From positions 62,001 to 126,000 of the forward strand of contig DATCTN010000031.1 in assembly GCA_036567965.1 (NCBI GenBank): a stretch of DNA of 64,000 nucleotides. The letters run 5' to 3'. Made by a program: the position numbers and the translations under genes. This DNA is from Candidatus Kryptoniota bacterium (GTDB lineage: Bacteria; Bacteroidota; Ignavibacteria; Kryptoniales; JAKASW01). Each line of letters starts with the position of its first letter. Position 1 is the stretch's first letter. This document shows, in pieces, positions 19,199-27,537 of this stretch. The notes below the pieces were generated by a model that saw only the letters and a list, made by a program, of their open reading frames with translations, ran no database searches and was not told where the DNA came from.

Positions 19199-20668
19199 AT
19201 GAGAATCCTCTGGAGTTCTACTGGAATCGCCGTGGTCGTTCTGTTGCTTTCAACGCAAACGGCGGTTTCACACCCCGAGATCGCTGATTCGTCCTACTTC
19301 CCGTTGAGCATAGGTGAGCAATGGTCATATTCCGGCACGTCCGGTTTGATACAATTGATTAGCGATACGGCAAGAGTGAATGGCTATCTCTTTTACGGGA
19401 GAGCTTTAAAAGGGTACCCACCATCGGAGTGGTTCAGGATCTCAAATGACAGTTTGTTCGTGATCCGATCGCTGAACGATACAAATGAGGTTTTGCTGTA
19501 CCGCTTTGGCGCCGAGGTGGGGGACACGATCTGGTTGCCATCTGCTTATGACTGCACTTATGGCGAAATGGTTATTCTTGCCGGTAAAGATGATACGGTC
19601 TCCACTCCGTCCGGGACATATTTCCATTGCTACCACTACAAGTATGTGTCGTTTTGCGCCGATGCCGGAATGCTGGATTCCTGGCTTGCAGAAGGGATTG
19701 GTACGGTAAAATTCAAACAAGAGAGCTTTGTCGGTCTACAAACCTTCAGTCTGGATTCAATCGGGATAGCTACACCGCCATCCTCACAGGATCTTCTGCA
19801 GTACTACCCTTTGCAGACAGGCGATTACTGGGAATATAAAGTGGACTCTCATGATGAGTGTGGATTTCCGGTGCTGTGTGAAGATACATCCGCTTATTCA
19901 GTCGAGGCACTCGGTGACACGGTTCTTCCCAATCGAATTCATTATGAGGTCCTGTTATTTAGATCATTCTATCCTATAAAAGACACCTCATATTTATTCG
20001 AGAGAGTCGATTCATCGAGTGGATGCGTGTTTCAATATGACACCGGCTCAACAAGTAAGGAGTACCAGGTCGACAGTCTGTTTGCCGCCCCCGGTGATAC
20101 GTTTCTCACCGTTCCAAAGGCTTTGAGCTACGGGCCACGCCCGTTCAAAGGAGCTTGCAGCTATATAGCTGAGGCAACAATCCTTGGCACACAAACGCAG
20201 GCTGAATATTTCGAAGAGTATCCTCCCGTCATTGATGCGGAAGGGGAGTACCTATACACTCTCGCCGGGGGATTCGGACTCTATTACTTCTACGACTCCT
20301 GGTTCGACGGTTATAGCAATACAAGATTGGTCTATGCGAAGATAAACGGTATCGAATACGGTACAAAGATTCTGCTTGGCATCGCGGACCGTCGTCCTCC
20401 CCCAGTTGTTTTCAGTTTATCTCAGAATTATCCCAACCCGTTTAACCCGGCGACAGTCATCAGCTATCAGCTTCCAGTAGTCAGTCGTGTAACGCTGAAG
20501 GTGTTCGACATACGCGGCAGGGAAATCGCGACACTGGTGGATGGTCGTGAAAGTGCCGGTTATCATGAAGTGAAATTCGACGGGAGCAGACTCCCAAGCG
20601 GAGTGTACTTCGTGAGATTGACCGCCGGATCATTCTCGGCGACTAGAAAAATAATGCTGATGAAATGA
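19199..20668 (+). CDS. Secreted two-repeat protein of unknown function with T9SS sorting domain
   Basis: A 489-residue protein starting at ATG 19199 behind AAGAGGAAG. A signal peptide covers about residues 1-25. The mature part appears to have two related halves, opening with YFPLSIGEQWSYSG (about residue 33) and YYPLQTGDYWEYKV (about residue 201). The same opening is seen near residue 512 of the protein at 9676, so this is a recurrent module. Cysteines in each half (YDCTYG, YFHCYHY; DECGFPVLCEDT) may form disulfides. The T9SS domain runs from about residue 404 (SQNYPNPFNPATVI). It is the last gene of the island and is followed by a terminator-like hairpin. Confidence 0.8.
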   Translation: MRILWSSTGIAVVVLLLSTQTAVSHPEIADSSYFPLSIGEQWSYSGTSGLIQLISDTARVNGYLFYGRALKGYPPSEWFRISNDSLFVIRSLNDTNEVLLYRFGAEVGDTIWLPSAYDCTYGEMVILAGKDDTVSTPSGTYFHCYHYKYVSFCADAGMLDSWLAEGIGTVKFKQESFVGLQTFSLDSIGIATPPSSQDLLQYYPLQTGDYWEYKVDSHDECGFPVLCEDTSAYSVEALGDTVLPNRIHYEVLLFRSFYPIKDTSYLFERVDSSSGCVFQYDTGSTSKEYQVDSLFAAPGDTFLTVPKALSYGPRPFKGACSYIAEATILGTQTQAEYFEEYPPVIDAEGEYLYTLAGGFGLYYFYDSWFDGYSNTRLVYAKINGIEYGTKILLGIADRRPPPVVFSLSQNYPNPFNPATVISYQLPVVSRVTLKVFDIRGREIATLVDGRESAGYHEVKFDGSRLPSGVYFVRLTAGSFSATRKIMLMK

Positions 20669-20718
20669 AAATCGGTTGTGTGGTTATGGGGTGAGCTAAG
20701 CTGCATCCAGGAGGAGCG

Positions 20719-20774
20719 GGCCGGCCCGATGAGGCATGCGAGTACTTCGACGGGGGAACGAGCCGGCCTTTTTT
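20719..20774. terminator. Terminator-like inverted repeat between convergent genes
   Basis: GGCCGGC (20719-20725) pairs with GCCGGCC (20762-20768) and is followed by TTTTTT on the plus strand. The 36-base loop is longer than usual. It lies 50 bases after the T9SS gene ending at 20668, and its T-run merges with the stop codon region of the convergent PaiB-like gene. Confidence 0.5.
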
Positions 20775-21396
20775 AATCGATTCTCCTCATCGCTGACATT
20801 TTTTTCGCAATCATCTTGGCGTTGTATTCATCAAGCCGCTCCAGCTCCCGGATGATGTTCGCGTAATCCGTATCGTCCCGGTTCTGACTCATCTTGAAAC
20901 TCGCTTCTACTTTATCAATCTTAATTTCTATTCCTACTATCCCCCCGATCTGCTTTTCTATTTCCTTCTCGAGAACTTCAGGAGTGATCGGGTGCGAAGA
21001 AATGTGCTCATGGTAGTTGGTCATCTTCCTTAATAGCTCCTTCAATCTTTCCTCGCCGACAATCCTCGCTTTTCCGAATACATGCACGCTCATGTAGTTC
21101 CATGTCGGTACGTTTGGCTTGCTGTACCATGACGACGAGATATAGTGCTGAATCGGCGAAAGGAAAACTGCCAACACATCCGGTTGCGTCTCAAACAATT
21201 TCCATTGCGGATTTTCCTTTGCGACGTGTCCGGTCAGGGTTGTCCTCCCTGACTCGTCCGAATCCAATTCAAGGGGCACGTGGGTCGCGATTGGAAAGTC
21301 GTTTCCCCGACTCACCACCGTTGCGAGTGGATTGTTGCGTATATGCCGCTCAATTTCGGGCCAGTCTTTCATCTCGAACATTGTAGGAATGTACAT
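20773..21396 (-). CDS. PaiB-family FMN-binding protein (putative negative regulator)
   Basis: A 207-residue protein of the PaiB family, a split-barrel flavin fold. The N-terminal MYIPTMFEMKDWPEIERHIR, the central HVPLELD and GHVAKENPQW, the ISSSWY-KPNVPTWNY motif and the C-terminal IEKQIGGIVGIEIKI are all family hallmarks. In Bacillus subtilis paiB is linked to repression of sporulation and protease genes. Many homologues are now viewed as FMN- or haem-binding proteins, so transcriptional regulation is uncertain. The length is normal. It is convergent with the last T9SS gene; the upstream AraC-MGMT gene is on the same strand, ending 130 bases away. Confidence 0.92.
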   Translation of the reverse strand: MYIPTMFEMKDWPEIERHIRNNPLATVVSRGNDFPIATHVPLELDSDESGRTTLTGHVAKENPQWKLFETQPDVLAVFLSPIQHYISSSWYSKPNVPTWNYMSVHVFGKARIVGEERLKELLRKMTNYHEHISSHPITPEVLEKEIEKQIGGIVGIEIKIDKVEASFKMSQNRDDTDYANIIRELERLDEYNAKMIAKKMSAMRRID

Positions 21397-21525
21397 TGTA
21401 CAGTCTTTCTCTAATTAATTTTTCGACGCATCAACTAGAGAATAAGAAGAAGTTATCGGGATTACAATTGTGAGAGACTATTATCCAGACGAAATCCTTC
21501 GGAGAAGTCTGCGGGAAATACCAAA

Positions 21526-22374
21526 TTAATTTTCTCCGTACGTTCTCGCTGCTTCCCATCCGACTATGGCGAGTTTCCGCTCGTCTCCCCAGTGGTAGTT
21601 GCCGATCACTCCGGTCGACCTGATCACGCGATGACATGGGATCAAATATGCGACGGGATTGCTCCCGATCGCGGTGCCGACTGCCCGCGAAGCGTCCGGG
21701 TACCCGATCGATTCTGCTACCTGGGAGTACGAACTCAGCTGGCCGAACGGGATCTTCAGAAGTGCCTCCCAAACCTTCAACTGGAAGGGCGTAGCCTTCA
21801 GGTGAAGCTTTATCCCACGGATATCCGACCAATCCGACTGGAAGATTCGAAGCGCGTCGTGATGAAACGGATTCTCCTTCTGTTCCAGCCTCGCGTTCGC
21901 ATATTTTTCCCGGAGCGACCTGATAGATCGGGCTCTATTGTTGGCGAACGCGATATGACACACACCCTTGCCGGTTGAAGCGATTAGGATTTCGCCGAAC
22001 TGCGTCTCGTAGAATCCATATTGGATATCAAGATTCGCCCCCTTGTTTTTGAATTCACCAGGAGTCATCCTCTCGATATTTACGAAGAGATCGTGAAGTC
22101 GTCCGGTTCCCGACAGACCGACATCGAAGCTCGCTTCCGCCAGAGATGCGTTCAACTTCAAGAGATCCTTGGCGTGTTCCACGCTTATGTATTCGAGAAA
22201 TTTCTTCGGACTCACGCCCGCCCATTTCTTGAAAAGCCTTTGAAAATGGTAGGGGCTCAGGTGAATTTCACTCGCCACACGATCCAGGTCGGGTTGTTCC
22301 CGGAAATGACTGTATATAAATGAAATCGCTTCCGCGATTCGTTGATAGTCTGTTTTGTTAGTTGCCGTTGTCAT
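21526..22374 (-). CDS. AraC-type HTH fused to O6-methylguanine-DNA methyltransferase (Ada-like, no Ada N-terminal domain)
   Basis: A 282-residue fusion. I use ATG 22374 (MTTATNKTDYQRIAEAISF), which is preceded by CAGGAGA at the right distance; the frame extends six codons further, but that would swallow the ribosome site. Residues about 10-100 are an AraC helix-turn-helix (LSPYHFQRLFKKWAGVSPKKF). Residues about 115-275 are an MGMT domain with the active-site Cys247 in IPCHRVIRSTG and the ASRAVGTAIGSNP helix. It transfers alkyl groups from guanine O6 to itself and may activate its own transcription. The methylphosphotriester-sensing cysteine domain of Escherichia coli Ada is absent, which is common in this sub-type. 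Confidence 0.93.
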   Translation of the reverse strand: MTTATNKTDYQRIAEAISFIYSHFREQPDLDRVASEIHLSPYHFQRLFKKWAGVSPKKFLEYISVEHAKDLLKLNASLAEASFDVGLSGTGRLHDLFVNIERMTPGEFKNKGANLDIQYGFYETQFGEILIASTGKGVCHIAFANNRARSIRSLREKYANARLEQKENPFHHDALRIFQSDWSDIRGIKLHLKATPFQLKVWEALLKIPFGQLSSYSQVAESIGYPDASRAVGTAIGSNPVAYLIPCHRVIRSTGVIGNYHWGDERKLAIVGWEAARTYGEN

Positions 22375-22586
22375 TGGTTTCTCCTGACACAATTTATCGA
22401 GGAGACGAATTGAGTTAAACCCGATTCTTGCTGAAATCCGGCGAGAACAAGGACGCGCGGATAATTGGAGGCGCCGCCAACCGCAAAGGTTTTACATCAT
22501 CCTGACTCTTTATTGACAACACTCTCAAAGCACACGCTGATATTCAAGCGCAAAGTCTTGTGAGTAGGACGAGCGAGGAGAACGGG

Positions 22587-23915
22587 ATGGAACAGAAGAT
22601 CAGGTTTCTATTGATTAACCCCACTGCTCCGGAGTGGCGCGTCGGCGACGGGAAAGGTCCACGGCACTCCACAAGGTCATTCAGGTTTTCGATGCTGTCC
22701 AGTCTGTACGTGGCAGCGGCTATGCCCTCTTATGTGGAATCCAGAATCGTCGATGAAGATACCGAGCCAATCGACTTCAATACCGACGCCGATCTCATCG
22801 GAGTTTCGTTCATGACTTTCAACGCGCCAAGGGCTTACGAGATTGGCGACAGGTTTCGAGCGATTGGGAAGAAGGTAATTTTCGGAGGGTACCATCCCAC
22901 TTTCTTGCCTGAAGAAGCGATAAGGCATTCTGATGCAGTGTGTGTGGGCGAGGCGGAAGCGAACGTCCCGCGTATGATCCAGGATTTCGTCCACGGGGAG
23001 CTTAAAGGTATTTACAGAAACGGACCTGTCGACCTGAAAGGACTTCCGATTCCCGACAGGACTCTCACGCGCAAGAACTTCTATATACCGGCGGACACAG
23101 TCCAGGCAACGCGCGGGTGTCCCAACATGTGCACGTTTTGTTCGATCACTTCTTTTTTCAAACATCAGCTCCGGGTGAGACCCGTCGATGAAGTGATAGA
23201 GGAACTGCGCGGACTTGGACGCTACATCATGTTCATGGACGACAGCATCGCGGCCGACCGGGACTACGCGGGCAAACTCTTCAGCAAAATGATACCTCTT
23301 CGAAAGCGCTGGTTCAGCCAGTGTACGATCGGCATCGCAGACGACGAAGAACTCCTCCGACTTGCAAGTGAGAGCGGATGCAAAGGTCTCTTCGTCGGCC
23401 TCGAGTCTTTATCGCAGGATGGTCTAAAGAAACTCGGAAAGAATTTCAACCGGGCATCAGACTACCGGCGCTCGATATCCTTACTTCACGATGCGGGAAT
23501 CGCAGTATACACGGGAATTGTCCTCGGAAACGACTCCGATAGGCCGGACGTCTTCAGATATACTATTGAATTCCTCCTCGAGACGAATGTCGATGCGCTC
23601 CAGGCTACTATTCTGACTCCTTTTCCTGGTACACCCGTTTACGATCAGCTGAACAGGGAAGGGAGAATCACATGTACGGATTGGAGCATGTACGATTTCA
23701 ATAACGTTGTGTTCGAGCCGAAGAACATGAGCGCGGATACGCTAAAGCGGGGCCATGATTGGGTGCTGTCTCAATTTTACTCCAGGCGCGCGATCACCGC
23801 CCGGCTGTCTCGGGAATTCGCCTACTTGAACATTCCTGTCATGGCACACGGCACGATACCTCTAAATCTTGGATACAGGACACGGCTCCGGAAAGTTGGG
23901 GTACTCAATGACTGA
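22587..23915 (+). CDS. B12-binding-domain radical SAM protein
   Basis: A 442-residue protein; ATG 22587 is preferred over the upstream GTG 22560 because AGGAG (22576-22580) precedes it. The N-terminal ~130 residues form a cobalamin-binding-like Rossmann domain (LIGVSFMTFNAPRAYEIG, FGGYHPTFLPEEA, VCVGEAE), but without a clear DxHxxG cobalamin-ligand motif. The radical SAM core has CxxxCxxC at Cys178, Cys182 and Cys185 (RGCPNMCTFC), then the FMDDSI and GLESL strands. It belongs to the broad class with BchE/MiaB-like folds in which substrates are rarely known. No neighbouring biosynthetic partners are visible, so the reaction cannot be assigned. A 9-bp hairpin overlaps its stop codon. Confidence 0.88.
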   Translation: MEQKIRFLLINPTAPEWRVGDGKGPRHSTRSFRFSMLSSLYVAAAMPSYVESRIVDEDTEPIDFNTDADLIGVSFMTFNAPRAYEIGDRFRAIGKKVIFGGYHPTFLPEEAIRHSDAVCVGEAEANVPRMIQDFVHGELKGIYRNGPVDLKGLPIPDRTLTRKNFYIPADTVQATRGCPNMCTFCSITSFFKHQLRVRPVDEVIEELRGLGRYIMFMDDSIAADRDYAGKLFSKMIPLRKRWFSQCTIGIADDEELLRLASESGCKGLFVGLESLSQDGLKKLGKNFNRASDYRRSISLLHDAGIAVYTGIVLGNDSDRPDVFRYTIEFLLETNVDALQATILTPFPGTPVYDQLNREGRITCTDWSMYDFNNVVFEPKNMSADTLKRGHDWVLSQFYSRRAITARLSREFAYLNIPVMAHGTIPLNLGYRTRLRKVGVLND

Positions 23916-24056
23916 ATAATCAGCCGAAAATTATTCAGCGGCATATCGCCATATCCGACTCCCATTAGTATTTCCACAGTCCATTTAGTTGGTTGAAAAA
24001 ACCATCTAAACAGCAGAAGAGATCCGAACTAAATAAATCGTGGACTCCAGTTCCAC
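23912..24056. promoter_or_regulatory. Cluster of three hairpins upstream of the hydroxyproline-type operon
   Basis: Three stem-loops follow each other: CTGAATAAT/ATTATTCAG (23912-23938, perfect 9 bp, loop of 9, overlapping the radical SAM stop); TTTAGTTGGTT/AACCATCTAAA (23984-24010, 10 of 11 pairs, GAAAA loop); and GTGGA/TCCAC near 24040-24056. None has a strong T-run. They could be transcript ends or a structured leader for the downstream genes; no known riboswitch is recognised. Confidence 0.35.
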
Positions 24057-24213
24057 TCGAAAATTTCAAGTCCCTTCATTAGATTGATACAGGTTTCTAC
24101 GTTAAACTTTTTCCATTGTCCAACTAAGAAAACTTTTCATGATTGGAATGATGTCAGCTTACTATTGCTCGCATTTACCCCCGCCGATCCCGGGAGTGAA
24201 GGGATAAAGCAGG

Positions 24214-25143
24214 TTGGGGATTTCTCGTAATATTCTCCTTTGGGCGTCCGAGAATCCGTTTCTCGTCGATCACGTTCCCAGGTTCCGATTCGTGCGGAAG
24301 GCGCTGAGGAGATTCATGCCTGGAGAGGAACTCGATGACGCGATCGGAGCATCGAAGGAATTTCAGAAGGAAGGAATTCCTACGGTCTTTACCTATTTGG
24401 GCGAGAGTATTAAAGATCTGGGCGAGGCAGCAACGGTGAGGGATCATTATATAAGCGTTCTCGAGAGGATCTCGTCGGAAAAGCTCGAGATAGAAATCTC
24501 CGTCAAGTTGACCCAGCTCGGATTGGATTTGTCGGGCGAGACCGCTCTGGAAAACTTCAAGTTAATTGCGGAACGGGCCCGCCGGCTCGGAAATGTGGTG
24601 TGGATCGATATGGAGCGGAGCAATTACGTCGATGCGACGCTCGATCTTTACCGGAAAGCGAGAAAGGATTTCGCGAATACGGGTGTTTGTCTACAAGCAT
24701 ACCTCAGACGTACCCGGAGCGATGTTGAAAAATTACTCCAGATTTCTCCGTCGATACGTCTGGTCAAGGGCGCGTATAATGAGCCGAAGGAAATAGTGTT
24801 TCCCAGTAAGCACGATGTGGATGAGAATTATTTCGAGCTGTCTAAAATGCTTCTCCGCGGAATAAGAGAGAACGGGGCGAGAGCGGCTTTCGGAACACAC
24901 GACATACAATTGCACGAGAGGATCATCAAGTCGTCAGCGGAGTTCGGAATTCCAAACGAGAAACTTGAATTCCAGATGCTCTATGGGATCAAGACCAACG
25001 ACCAGAAGAGGCTCGCGAGAGAAGGTTATCATATACGCGTGCTCATCAGTTACGGTAAGGCGTGGTACAAATGGTACGTGCGGCGTCTCGCAGAACGGCC
25101 GGCAAACATCGGTTTCGTCCTGAGGAATCTGTTCGGGGGATGA
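24214..25143 (+). CDS. Proline dehydrogenase-family protein (possible hydroxyproline dehydrogenase)
   Basis: A 309-residue monofunctional FAD enzyme of the PRODH family. It opens with ISRNILLWASENPFL typical of bacterial PRODH and continues with SVKLTQLGLD, VWIDMERSNYVD, VCLQAYLRRT, RLVKGAYNEPKE and FGTHD, ending in a helix with two arginines (KWYVRRLAERPANI) in the position that grips the substrate carboxylate. It oxidises L-proline to P5C, passing electrons to the quinone pool. The following genes encode a HOGA-like aldolase, alanine-glyoxylate aminotransferase and P5C dehydrogenase, so the substrate may be trans-4-hydroxy-L-proline, as for human PRODH2. Sequence alone does not separate the two substrates. 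Start is TTG 24214, with GAAGGGAT upstream. Confidence 0.88.
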   Translation: MGISRNILLWASENPFLVDHVPRFRFVRKALRRFMPGEELDDAIGASKEFQKEGIPTVFTYLGESIKDLGEAATVRDHYISVLERISSEKLEIEISVKLTQLGLDLSGETALENFKLIAERARRLGNVVWIDMERSNYVDATLDLYRKARKDFANTGVCLQAYLRRTRSDVEKLLQISPSIRLVKGAYNEPKEIVFPSKHDVDENYFELSKMLLRGIRENGARAAFGTHDIQLHERIIKSSAEFGIPNEKLEFQMLYGIKTNDQKRLAREGYHIRVLISYGKAWYKWYVRRLAERPANIGFVLRNLFGG

Positions 25144-25223
25144 AGTGCAGATGAGAAACGAGAAATGAGAAATGAAAAGTGAAAAGTGGACAGGCAAATA
25201 GTATTAAGGTGAGGGTGAGCTAG

Positions 25224-26105
25224 ATGATTAATGGAATATTTCCGCCGATCGCGACTCCGTTTGAACGTGGAGAAGTGGCATTCGACAGATTAGCTCAAAA
25301 TATGAATCGGTGGAACACGACGGGTCTGGCCGGATACGTCGTGATGGGCTCCAATGGCGAGAGCGCGTTCCTCACGCGTGAGGAGAAATTGAAGCTTGTC
25401 GATGCGGTGAAACAAAATCTTCCTTCCGGAAAATTGCTTATCGCGGGAACCGGATCGGACTCTATAAGGGAGACAATTTCGCTGTCTAATGATGCTGCCG
25501 GTCTCGGAGCCGATTATGCGCTCGTGCTGACTCCGTCATTCTATAAAGGAGAGATGAACGGTGCGGCGTTTGTGAGATATTTCTCGGAAGTTGCGGACTC
25601 GATAAAGATACCTCTGATTATTTACAATGTTCCGAAATTTACGGGAGTTAGCATTGAGGCAGATGCGGTGTCGAAACTTTCGCGGCATGGAAATATTGCC
25701 GGACTGAAGAACAGCTCCGAGAATACCGCTCACACGGCCGAGTTGGTCGCGTGTGCGCCCGGGGACTTTTCGGTTCTTGTGGGAACGGCTTCGGTTCTGT
25801 ATCCCGGCCTCATCGCAGGTGCGACAGGCGGTATCCTCGCGCTCGCGAATATTGTGCCCGCGGAGTGTGTCGAGCTGAAGAGTCTTTTTGACTCGGGCAA
25901 ACACTCGGCGGCCGCAGCGCTCCAAGCGAAACTCATCCCGGTCAACAGGGCGGTAACATCTAAGTACGGTGTTCCGGGACTTAAGGCGGCGATGGACATG
26001 CTCGGCTACTTCGGCGGCGATCCCCGCAGCCCGCTCGCCCCGCTCGGCGAGAAGGAACGTGCAGAACTAAAGCTGATTCTAAAAGGCGCAGGATTACTGG
26101 ATTGA
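25224..26105 (+). CDS. 4-hydroxy-2-oxoglutarate aldolase-like (HOGA1-type) member of the DapA/DHDPS family
   Basis: A 293-residue class I (Schiff-base) aldolase. Lys162 in IAGLKNSS is the catalytic lysine, and Tyr134 in IIYNVPKFTG is the proton-relay tyrosine. Where dihydrodipicolinate synthases have GTTGE, this protein has GSNGE (Ser43-Asn44). Two residues after the lysine it has Ser164. Both features are those of animal HOGA1 (Ser77, Asn78, Tyr168, Lys196, Ser198 as I recall), with a constant offset of 34. The C-terminal stretch VTSKYGVPGLKAAMDMLGYF also reads like HOGA1. Predicted reaction: 4-hydroxy-2-oxoglutarate to glyoxylate and pyruvate. Eighty bases after the PRODH gene; GGTGAGGGTGAG precedes the ATG. 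A generic DapA-family lyase remains the alternative. Confidence 0.85.
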   Translation: MINGIFPPIATPFERGEVAFDRLAQNMNRWNTTGLAGYVVMGSNGESAFLTREEKLKLVDAVKQNLPSGKLLIAGTGSDSIRETISLSNDAAGLGADYALVLTPSFYKGEMNGAAFVRYFSEVADSIKIPLIIYNVPKFTGVSIEADAVSKLSRHGNIAGLKNSSENTAHTAELVACAPGDFSVLVGTASVLYPGLIAGATGGILALANIVPAECVELKSLFDSGKHSAAAALQAKLIPVNRAVTSKYGVPGLKAAMDMLGYFGGDPRSPLAPLGEKERAELKLILKGAGLLD

Positions 26106-26286
26106 TGCGGCGGTTGAACCGGGATCGTACGGAACATTTTCCGGAATTTCGAATTCCAAAACCTCTACCCATCTCGAGTCTGGAGACTGTGGACTGCGGG
26201 CAAGCGTTTTGTATTTCGAGTTTATGATTTGTCTAGAATTTAGAAATTGGACCTTCGTATTTTGACACTGAGGAGAAGCGATAATC

Positions 26287-27399
26287 ATGAAAACCTTTCA
26301 TCCTCCCGATAGAATCTTAATGGGGCCGGGACCGTCGAACGTCCACCCCAGAGTTCTCGAAGCTATGTCCCGTCCCACGATCGGCCATCTCGATCCGGCA
26401 TTCATCGGGTTGATGGATGAAATCAAATCCCTTTTGAGAGACACGTTCATTACAAAGAACGAGGTGACATTCCCCGTGTCCGGACCGGGATCCGTCGGGA
26501 TGGAAGCGTGTGTGGTCAACATGGTCGAACCCGGAATGAAGGTCGCAGTTTGCGTGAACGGTGCGTTCGGGGGACGACTCAGAGAGATGATCGAGCGCAG
26601 CGGGGGATTACCCGTCGTAGTCGATGCTCCCTGGGGTGAACCGGTCGATCCCAATAAACTGGAAGACGCTCTCCGCGCTGACAGGGACGTAAAGGTGGTC
26701 GCGTTCGTTCACGCAGAGACTTCGACCGGCGCCCGGTCGGACATTCAAAAACTCTCGGAGATCGCGCACGAACACGGCTGCCTCACGATCGCCGACACAG
26801 TGACGTCGCTCGGTGGAATTCCCGTGAAAGTCGACGAATGGAAGCTCGACGCTGTTTATTCCGGGAGCCAGAAATGTCTTTCGTGTCCTCCCGGACTTTC
26901 GCCTGTGACGTTCAGTGAGCGGGCGGTGAACGCGATAAAGAATCGAAAAACGAAAGTGAGGAGCTGGTTCATGGACGTAAGCCTCGTCCTTAGTTACTGG
27001 AGCGGGGCGAAGCGGACGTACCATCATACGGCACCAATCAATGCGCTCTACGGTCTCCATGAAGCGCTTCTTATCGTTCACGAAGAGGGACTTGAAAATG
27101 CCTGGGCAAGACACAGGAAAAATTCCGATTTGTTCCGGGCGGGACTTGAACAGATCGCATTGAAGACATTCGTGAACGGTGAAGCCAGCTTGCCCGAGCT
27201 CGTTACCGTCTGCGTCCCCGATGGAGTCGACGAAGCAGCGGTCAGGGAACGCCTACTGAACCGCCATAACATTGAGATCGGTGCCGGACTCGGCCAGCTT
27301 GCCGGAAAGATCTGGAGGATTGGACTGATGGGATACACTTCGAATGAGAAGAACGTTAAATTAAGTCTGGAAGCTCTGAAAGAGGAGATTGGAAAGTAA
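26287..27399 (+). CDS. Alanine-glyoxylate / serine-pyruvate aminotransferase (class V)
   Basis: A 370-residue class V PLP aminotransferase. The N-terminal MGPGPSNVHPRVLEAM, the PLP lysine Lys196 in YSGSQKCLSCPPG, Asp170 in IADTVTSLGG (pairs with the pyridine N), and TYHHTAPINALYGLHEAL followed by EEGLENAWARHR match animal AGT closely. So does the C-terminal GAGLGQLAGKIWRIGLMGY, whose Arg would bind the substrate carboxylate. Predicted reaction: glyoxylate plus alanine (or serine) to glycine plus pyruvate (or hydroxypyruvate). Placed directly after a glyoxylate-producing aldolase, it would remove that product. GAGGAGAAG precedes the ATG. Length is typical. Confidence 0.92.
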   Translation: MKTFHPPDRILMGPGPSNVHPRVLEAMSRPTIGHLDPAFIGLMDEIKSLLRDTFITKNEVTFPVSGPGSVGMEACVVNMVEPGMKVAVCVNGAFGGRLREMIERSGGLPVVVDAPWGEPVDPNKLEDALRADRDVKVVAFVHAETSTGARSDIQKLSEIAHEHGCLTIADTVTSLGGIPVKVDEWKLDAVYSGSQKCLSCPPGLSPVTFSERAVNAIKNRKTKVRSWFMDVSLVLSYWSGAKRTYHHTAPINALYGLHEALLIVHEEGLENAWARHRKNSDLFRAGLEQIALKTFVNGEASLPELVTVCVPDGVDEAAVRERLLNRHNIEIGAGLGQLAGKIWRIGLMGYTSNEKNVKLSLEALKEEIGK

Positions 27400-27404
27400 T
27401 TCAA

Positions 27405-27492
27405 AAGTCAGATGTCAAAATTCAAAACTGAATTCGAAAACCCCCAATGCAGGCCGTCTAATTTTTGACTTTTGTGTTTTCATATCTGACTT
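27405..27492. repeat. Imperfect inverted repeat between aminotransferase and P5C dehydrogenase genes
   Basis: AAGTCAGAT (27405-27413) is the exact reverse complement of ATCTGACTT (27484-27492). Inner segments GTCAAAA (27414-27420) and TTTTGAC (27463-27469) are also complementary. The spacer is AT-rich. It may be a remnant of a small palindromic element or a transcript-processing structure; no T-run follows. Confidence 0.4.
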
Positions 27493-27537
27493 CGATCTGA
27501 AGTTCTTACCCATAATCTAGCAAGGAGACGAATCACA

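Noticed and set aside
25224-26105. Lysine-pathway dihydrodipicolinate synthase (dapA)
   Set aside because: The GTTGE motif is replaced by GSNGE, Ser follows the Schiff-base lysine, and the neighbours are glyoxylate and P5C enzymes, not lysine genes.
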